Notes under the pieces: generated by a model | What the model saw: the letters and a program-made list of their open reading frames with translations, nothing else | What the model was told of the DNA's origin: nothing | Databases searched by the model: none | Assembly (NCBI GenBank): GCA_900550285.1 | Contig: URRW01000017.1 | Span: 1-52,935, forward strand | DNA length: 52,935 nt | Direction of reading: 5' to 3' | Source: an uncultured Lachnospiraceae bacterium | Lineage (GTDB): Bacteria; Bacillota; Clostridia; Lachnospirales; Lachnospiraceae | Position numbers and translations under genes: made by a program | In this document: one piece after another, positions 48,225 through 52,935 of the stretch | Position numbering within the stretch: the first letter of the stretch is position 1 | Layout of the letters: the number at the start of each line of letters is the position of its first letter

Positions 48225-49520
48225 TCAATTTCCATACTGTGCCGCGATATGGTCGATAAACTGCTGCGCCGTGCGCCCGGATAAGCCGCCGTGGGAAAGC
48301 TCCCACTGATTTGCCTTTGCAAGAAGCTCCTGCTCCGAAAGCGTCACGCCGTTTCTTTCCGCCAGCCTGCGCACAATCTCCTGAAACTGCTTCTTATCCG
48401 GCGACCCGAAATAGACCGTCACCCCAAACCGCGCCGCAAGGGACAGCTTTTCCTGCACCGTATCGCTGCTGTGCAGATCCTCGTCCCTCTCCTTACGGTC
48501 GCTGAAATTCTCGCGGATCAGATGGCGTCTGTTGGAGGTCGCATAGACCAATACGTTGTCCGGCTTTTTTTCAAGCCCGCCTTCGATCACCGCTTTCAGA
48601 TACTTATACTCGATCTCAAATTCCTCAAAGCTTAAATCGTCCATATAAATGATGAATTTATAATTGCGGTTTTTGATCTGCGAAACCACATCGTTGAGAT
48701 CCTGAAACTGATGCTTGTAAACCTCTATGATCCGCAGTCCCTTCCCATAATATTCGTTTGCCAGCGCCTTGATACAGGTGGATTTTCCCGTTCCGGCGTC
48801 CCCGTAAAGCAGGCAGTTGTTCGCCTTTTTTCCGTTTACAAAGGCTTCCGTATTTTCTGCCAGCTTCTGCTTTGCAAGCTCATAGCCCACCAGATCCGAA
48901 AGCGTCACATGGGCGGTCTTTTGCACCGGCTCGATCCGCGCCTGCCCGTCCGTATGCGCGATGCGGAACGCCTTGTGCAGCCCGAACTTCCCGACGCCGT
49001 ACTCCCCGTAAAACTGCGTCAGCGTCTCTTTCATTTCCTCTGCGGTCTTTGTCTGCGCCAGCTTCTGTGCCAAAATGCAGATCCTGTCCCGGATTCTCGT
49101 ATTGTATACATGGCTTTCCCGCTCGCCTGCCTCATAGGACAGCACGATGTCAAAATCCTCCGCCCCCAGCGCCTGCGCCATTTTGAGCAAATCAAAATCA
49201 AACAGCTCCTTGAAAATCCGAAGATCGTGCAGCGCCGCCCTGTTTACCGTCCCATCTGCATAGCCCTTCATCTCTGCCGCGCAGCTGTAGCTGTTTTCAT
49301 CATTTACCAGAAGATCCGCCAGACAGCAGTGCCACAGATTGCCGTAAAAGCCGTATTTCCCCGCCATCTCCAAAAGCCTGTGCATACAGTCGTACAAAAG
49401 CCCTGCCACATCCTCCCGGTTATAAAATTCATCCTCATAATTTTCCATCAGCCAGACCATGTCGTGCAAAAGCCCGCCGTCTTTAAAATTGCGATATAAG
49501 ATCAGCCGTTCTGTTTTCAT
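48225..49520 (-). CDS. DUF815 AAA-type ATPase
   Basis: 431 residues. An N-terminal alpha-helical region (about 1-190) precedes an AAA-like ATPase: Walker A LLYGDAGTGKSTCIKALA, Walker B region FIIYMDDLSFEEFE, sensor-like VLVYATSNRRHLIRENF. DUF815 proteins are widespread and of unknown function; some are annotated as a putative chaperone-type ATPase. GGGAGGAAAAT precedes the ATG. Sandwiched between pheA and ppx, suggesting possible co-transcription with polyphosphate metabolism. Confidence 0.9.
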   Translation of the reverse strand: MKTERLILYRNFKDGGLLHDMVWLMENYEDEFYNREDVAGLLYDCMHRLLEMAGKYGFYGNLWHCCLADLLVNDENSYSCAAEMKGYADGTVNRAALHDLRIFKELFDFDLLKMAQALGAEDFDIVLSYEAGERESHVYNTRIRDRICILAQKLAQTKTAEEMKETLTQFYGEYGVGKFGLHKAFRIAHTDGQARIEPVQKTAHVTLSDLVGYELAKQKLAENTEAFVNGKKANNCLLYGDAGTGKSTCIKALANEYYGKGLRIIEVYKHQFQDLNDVVSQIKNRNYKFIIYMDDLSFEEFEIEYKYLKAVIEGGLEKKPDNVLVYATSNRRHLIRENFSDRKERDEDLHSSDTVQEKLSLAARFGVTVYFGSPDKKQFQEIVRRLAERNGVTLSEQELLAKANQWELSHGGLSGRTAQQFIDHIAAQYGN

Positions 49521-49568
49521 ATTTTCCTCCCAGCCCTTCGCAGATCTACGCCTGCCTGCGGCGGTTTT

Positions 49569-50693
49569 TCAGTAATTTCCAAGAATCTTCATATTGGACG
49601 CCTCTTCCCGAAGCCCCCGGAGCGCATTTTTTACCGCGCCGTCCTCCAGATTTCCCTCAAAGTCAATAAAAAACCGGTATTCCCATGCCCGTCCTTCGAT
49701 CGGGCGGCTTTCGATCTTTGTCATATTCAAGTCGTTGTAAATAAAATGGGACAGCATATGGTAAAGGGAACCGCTCTCGTGAGGAATCTCGAAGCAGATG
49801 CTTACTTTTTTCGCATCCTTTTTAAAAATCTTCTGATTCGTCACGATGATAAACCGCGTGGAATTGGACGAAACATTGTTGACCGGGCATGCCAGCACCT
49901 CAAGCCCATATACCTTTCCCGCATACGCGCCCGCAATCGCCGCCTGATCCGTCCGCTTCTCCTCCGCTACCTTCCGCGCCGCAAAGGCATTGTTCGGCAT
50001 GGAAATCTGCTGCCACGAATGCTCCCCTAAAAAGCGGGAGCTCTGCATCAGCGACTGGGGATGGGAATAAACCGTCCGGATCTCTTCAAGCCTTGTCCCC
50101 GGAACGCCCAAAAGACAGTGCTCGATTTTGATGATCTGCTCGCCTACGATATAATTTTCAAACTCCACCAAAAGGTCGTAAATCTCGCTGACAATGCCCG
50201 CCGTGGAATTTTCAATCGGAAGCACCGCAAAATCCGCGCTCCCTTCCTCCAGCGCGCCCATGGCGTCCCGGAAGCTGTCCACGTGCATGCTGTCGATCCG
50301 ATCCCCGAAAAAGCGCACCATCGCCGCCTGGGAATAAGCGCCCTCGGCTCCCTGAAAAACGACGCGCACCTTCTGCGTATCCAGATCCTCCACCGGAAAA
50401 AACGGCAGCCTCCCGGTGCGTCCCTTTTCATTTAAAAGCTGATACTGCAGCTTGCGACTCATGGACATGATCTGCTCAAACAGCTCCGTGATCCCCTTGC
50501 TGTTAAAATCATTGTGCGTCATGGCACGCACCCTCGCCAGCTTTTCCTCCTCCCGGACCTTATCAAATACGTTCTTTCCCGTTTCTATTTTATATTCTGC
50601 AACCTGACGGCACACATCCATCCGCTCTTCGTAAAGCTCCACGATACGGCTGTCGATCCCGTCGATTTTTTTTCTCAGCTCCTGTAAATCCAT
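49569..50693 (-). CDS. pheA: Bifunctional chorismate mutase / prephenate dehydratase
   Basis: 374 residues. Chorismate mutase domain of AroQ type (about 1-90: LRKKIDGIDSRIVELYEER), prephenate dehydratase domain (about 105-285, FQGAEGAYSQAA, LPIENSTAGIV, SSNSTRFII with the catalytic Thr) and C-terminal ACT domain (about 295-374) with the phenylalanine-binding ESRP motif and HESGSLY (GALx variant). It carries chorismate to phenylpyruvate with Phe feedback inhibition expected. ATG 50693 has GAGGAGGG about 8 nt upstream. Heads a seven-gene run to the Cof-type HAD gene. Confidence 0.96.
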   Translation of the reverse strand: MDLQELRKKIDGIDSRIVELYEERMDVCRQVAEYKIETGKNVFDKVREEEKLARVRAMTHNDFNSKGITELFEQIMSMSRKLQYQLLNEKGRTGRLPFFPVEDLDTQKVRVVFQGAEGAYSQAAMVRFFGDRIDSMHVDSFRDAMGALEEGSADFAVLPIENSTAGIVSEIYDLLVEFENYIVGEQIIKIEHCLLGVPGTRLEEIRTVYSHPQSLMQSSRFLGEHSWQQISMPNNAFAARKVAEEKRTDQAAIAGAYAGKVYGLEVLACPVNNVSSNSTRFIIVTNQKIFKKDAKKVSICFEIPHESGSLYHMLSHFIYNDLNMTKIESRPIEGRAWEYRFFIDFEGNLEDGAVKNALRGLREEASNMKILGNY

Positions 50694-50756
50694 CCGACTG
50701 CCCTCCTCTTTCCTTTTGGAATTTATCATAGCACAGTCTGCATAAAAATAGAAGTT

Positions 50757-51176
50757 ATGCGCACCCTAATTTCTATGAAAAAATTATGTAAAGACTTTAT
50801 AAAATGCGGTGTCATCGGATGGTGCATCGAAATCCTGGTATCCTCGTGGGATGCCTTCAAAAAAAGAGAGCCTGCCCTCATGGGACATACCTCTCTTTTC
50901 ATGTTTCCGATCTATGGGGCAGCATGCCTTCTGCGCCCGCTGTTTTGGCTGCTTTCCAGCGTCCACTGGTTCATCCGCGGCACGATCTACATGTGCTGTA
51001 TCTTCAGCGCGGAATACGCAAGCGGCACGTTTCTTCAAAAGAAGGGACGCTGCCCGTGGGATTACCGGAAAAACGGGTGGAATGTAAACCGGGTGATCCG
51101 GCTGGATTTCGCCCCGGCGTGGTTTTTTCTGGGGCTGTTGTTTGAACGGGTGGTAAAGGGGGAGGGGGAAGGCTAA
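50757..51176 (+). CDS. Putative ABC transporter permease, CmpB/DUF1113 family
   Basis: 139 residues, about three hydrophobic helices (CGVIGWCIEILVSSW, SLFMFPIYGAACLLRPLFW, LDFAPAWFFLGLLF). The GWCIE start of helix 1 and the FPIYG motif are typical of the CmpB (PF06541) family, annotated as putative ABC permease on weak evidence. Divergently placed from pheA with only 63 bases between the two starts, so the promoters overlap. The ATG at 50757 has only a weak ribosome site; an in-frame ATG at 50775 is possible. Confidence 0.75.
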   Translation: MRTLISMKKLCKDFIKCGVIGWCIEILVSSWDAFKKREPALMGHTSLFMFPIYGAACLLRPLFWLLSSVHWFIRGTIYMCCIFSAEYASGTFLQKKGRCPWDYRKNGWNVNRVIRLDFAPAWFFLGLLFERVVKGEGEG

Positions 51177-51296
51177 TACTTTCTTCCATTTCTGCTTATA
51201 TCTGCGTAATCTGTTCTCCCGCACACAACGGCAGATGAACGCCCATCCCTCCTTTTTTAGTCTGACACAAATGTCCGGGAAAACTTTTGCAATCTG

Positions 51297-52430
51297 CTAC
51301 AAAACAGATAATTTCTTCCCGCCTATATAAACTTCCTTCAGCTCAAATTCCGATGTCACGACCAGCATATCCGCCAGCAGTCCCCGTCTGATATCGCCTA
51401 TTTCATTTTCCAGCCCCATCGCCTTTGCCGGATTGATCGTCGACGCCGCAATTGCCTGTTCCATTGGTATCCCATAGGCCATCACATTTTTACACTCTTC
51501 AAAAACATTGCTCACAGAGCAAGCCAGCGTCCCGTCTGCCAGCGCCGCCCGCTTCCCGTTCACATAAACGTCCAGCCCGCCCAGGCTGTAAACGCCGTCC
51601 CCTAATCCCGCCGCGCTCAGAGAATCTGAAACGATGCATATTTTGTCCGCAAGCGCTCCAAATGTCATCCGGATGACCGAAGGATGCACATGCAGACCAT
51701 CGCATATCAGCTCCGCCCATACCGGTCTGTCATTTACCATCCCGATCACGCCGGGTTCCCTGTGATGCAGTCCATTCATCGCATTATACAGATGGGTCAC
51801 ATGATCTGCTCCCGCATCCACCGCCTCGTTTGCCGTTTTATAATCGGCTCCGGTATGGGCTATGGAAAGTTTTTTCTTTCCTGCATATGCCCGGATGAAA
51901 TCCATTGCCCCCTTTCGGGTAGGATCCAGATCTATCAGCCTGATATGACCGCCCGCGCAGGCATCCAGCTCCTCAAAAAAAGAAATATCTGGTTCTTTTA
52001 AATACTGTGGATCGTGACAGCCTTTTTTATCCGGTCCCAGAAACGGTCCCTCCATATTTATCCCCCAGATACGCGCGCCGTCTGATTCTGCTTCTATTGC
52101 TTCCCGGATACGTTTCATCATATTTTTACTATACTCTTCTTCCATCGTCATCGTTGTTGCAAGGAGAGAAGTCACGCCGCAGGCCGCATAAGAGTTCCGT
52201 ATCCTGACCAGCTCTTTTGCAGGGGCGTCTGAAAAGTCCGCTCCGTCCCTTCCATGCGTATGCACATCAAAAAAGCCCGGAAGCAGCATACAGTCCCGGA
52301 TACATACTGCCTCTTCCCCTTCCTGCCGCTCAAGATTCTCCCCTATCTCTGCGATACGTTCTCCAACCACCCGGACGTCCACATTCTGGAAATGCCCTTC
52401 ACTGAATACCCTTCCATTTTGAAATATCAC
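51297..52430 (-). CDS. nagA: N-acetylglucosamine-6-phosphate deacetylase
   Basis: 377 residues. Metal motifs FFDVHTHGRDGADFSD (HxH), INMEGPFLGPDKKGCHDP (Glu), VTHLYNAMNGLHHREPG (His) and CIVSDSLSAAG (Asp) match NagA of the amidohydrolase superfamily. It deacetylates GlcNAc-6-P to GlcN-6-P for glycolysis or wall synthesis. The start is GTG with GGAGGAAAGACA upstream; the stop of the GH2 gene overlaps it as GTGA, so the two are co-translated and probably share a glycan-use role. Confidence 0.95.
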   Translation of the reverse strand: MIFQNGRVFSEGHFQNVDVRVVGERIAEIGENLERQEGEEAVCIRDCMLLPGFFDVHTHGRDGADFSDAPAKELVRIRNSYAACGVTSLLATTMTMEEEYSKNMMKRIREAIEAESDGARIWGINMEGPFLGPDKKGCHDPQYLKEPDISFFEELDACAGGHIRLIDLDPTRKGAMDFIRAYAGKKKLSIAHTGADYKTANEAVDAGADHVTHLYNAMNGLHHREPGVIGMVNDRPVWAELICDGLHVHPSVIRMTFGALADKICIVSDSLSAAGLGDGVYSLGGLDVYVNGKRAALADGTLACSVSNVFEECKNVMAYGIPMEQAIAASTINPAKAMGLENEIGDIRRGLLADMLVVTSEFELKEVYIGGKKLSVL

Positions 52431-52935
52431 TGTCTTTCCTCCTCCGTTTTTATCCTCTTATCCGCAACATTAAAGCCACTGACCCTGATATGAGGAACTT
52501 GTTTTTTTGTACTGTATACCGACACCTTTCTTTTCTCACCCGGAAGCAGATAAAAGTAATCCTCCTCAAAATACAAATATCCGTCCTGCTCTGCATCCAG
52601 CGCATCCGCGTCCTCAAGCCAGAGTCCCGCCGCCGTTTCCTCCCCCGCATTTTCCAAAAGGACGCTCCATTCCCCCTCGCCATCTCCCGCTTCCAAAACA
52701 GCCTCAACAGATGCTTCACCAAGCTCCAGCAGACCTGCCAGCGTCGTCTTTGTAAAGCAATAACGGTTTTCAGCCGTTTTATTTCCGGCTTCATCCACAC
52801 ACTCCAGCACGAGATAAAAAATATCCGTTTTGATACTTTCTGCCATACATTCGATCACACCGATTTGTACCGCCTTCTCCCTTTCTGTTCCCGCAATATC
52901 CTGTCCGGCAAATTCCACAGACGTACATTTTTTGC
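52427..52935 (-). CDS. Glycoside hydrolase family 2, C-terminal part (beta-mannosidase-like)
   Basis: Open to the window edge; at least 168 residues. The sequence DGYLYFEEDYFYLLPGEKRKV is shaped like the last immunoglobulin-type domain of GH2 beta-mannosidases (part shown: EEDYFYLLPGEKRK), where an FDNFFDLLPGE-like segment is typical. The catalytic barrel is outside the window, so mannosidase versus other GH2 activity is undecided. Its stop overlaps nagA, suggesting a two-step handling of beta-linked or N-glycan-derived sugar. Confidence 0.6.
   Translation of the reverse strand, partial: KKCTSVEFAGQDIAGTEREKAVQIGVIECMAESIKTDIFYLVLECVDEAGNKTAENRYCFTKTTLAGLLELGEASVEAVLEAGDGEGEWSVLLENAGEETAAGLWLEDADALDAEQDGYLYFEEDYFYLLPGEKRKVSVYSTKKQVPHIRVSGFNVADKRIKTEEERQ

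Noticed and set aside
51177..51296. Intergenic region after the CmpB-like gene
   Set aside because: Nothing convincing as a terminator or RNA gene was seen in these 120 bases.

Overview
The window looks like a chromosomal segment of a Gram-positive anaerobe, most likely a Lachnospiraceae-type Clostridium relative. The reasons are the oxygen-independent ribonucleotide reductase pair nrdD/nrdG, the HemZ-type radical SAM coproporphyrinogen dehydrogenase, the apt-relA-MBL-hemZ-hisS-aspS order, meso-diaminopimelate dehydrogenase, strong AGGAGG-like ribosome sites and moderate-to-high GC. This rests on gene content and protein resemblance; no database search was possible. Most genes lie on the minus strand; the plus-strand exceptions are an ABC-F/PHP/HAD trio (37.7-41.0 kb) and one small membrane protein (50.8 kb).

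Layout. 0-2.2 kb: an ABC exporter pair (the second subunit runs off the window) behind a promoter whose spacer contains nine consecutive G residues, a candidate phase-variable switch, preceded by 21-bp direct repeats. 2.2-7.4 kb: small membrane protein, phosphopantetheinyl transferase, GH25 muramidase with SH3 repeats, ddh, and an N-acetylmuramoyl-L-alanine amidase. 7.4-15.8 kb: one long operon from a near-consensus sigma-A promoter (apt, relA, MBL hydrolase, hemZ, hisS, aspS). 15.9-17.8 kb: a decayed carbohydrate locus, namely a glycosidase-like gene with two single-A deletions and no start, and an N-terminally truncated sugar ABC permease next to a possible IS3-type remnant. 17.9-31.95 kb: serpin, YdcF-like protein, asparaginase, dut, nrdG, nrdD, RNase HI, membrane-anchored MutS-like ATPase, amidohydrolase, cytidine deaminase, purine nucleoside phosphorylase, and a three-domain GDP-mannose pyrophosphorylase/phosphomannose isomerase fusion. 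32.0-32.9 kb: AT-rich scar with two tiny overlapping ORFs, the C-terminal end of a probable tyrosine integrase, and four 11-bp repeats. 32.9-41.0 kb: gdhA, a helical-bundle protein, an SH3 membrane protein, tRNA-Arg(CCG), a GGDEF protein, ABC-F, PHP phosphatase and HAD hydrolase. 41.1-50.7 kb: three small genes, then an operon pheA, DUF815 AAA ATPase, ppx, ppk1, maf and two HAD phosphatases. 51.3 kb to the end: nagA and the C-terminus of a GH2 (mannosidase-like) enzyme.

The most unexpected signal is compositional. The 17.9-31.95 kb block almost lacks the tetranucleotide GATC: 14 occurrences in about 14 kb by eye, and none in two separate 1.2-kb samples. Sampled flanking sequence carries it about once per 100 bases. 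In the block isoleucine switches to ATA after a codon ending in G but stays ATC after TAT, so the avoidance concerns the palindrome rather than the codon. The block is bounded by the two scars above. It may be a segment imported from a lineage with a GATC-directed restriction or methylation history, or an assembly join between related genomes. No complete CRISPR array, prophage or restriction system was seen.
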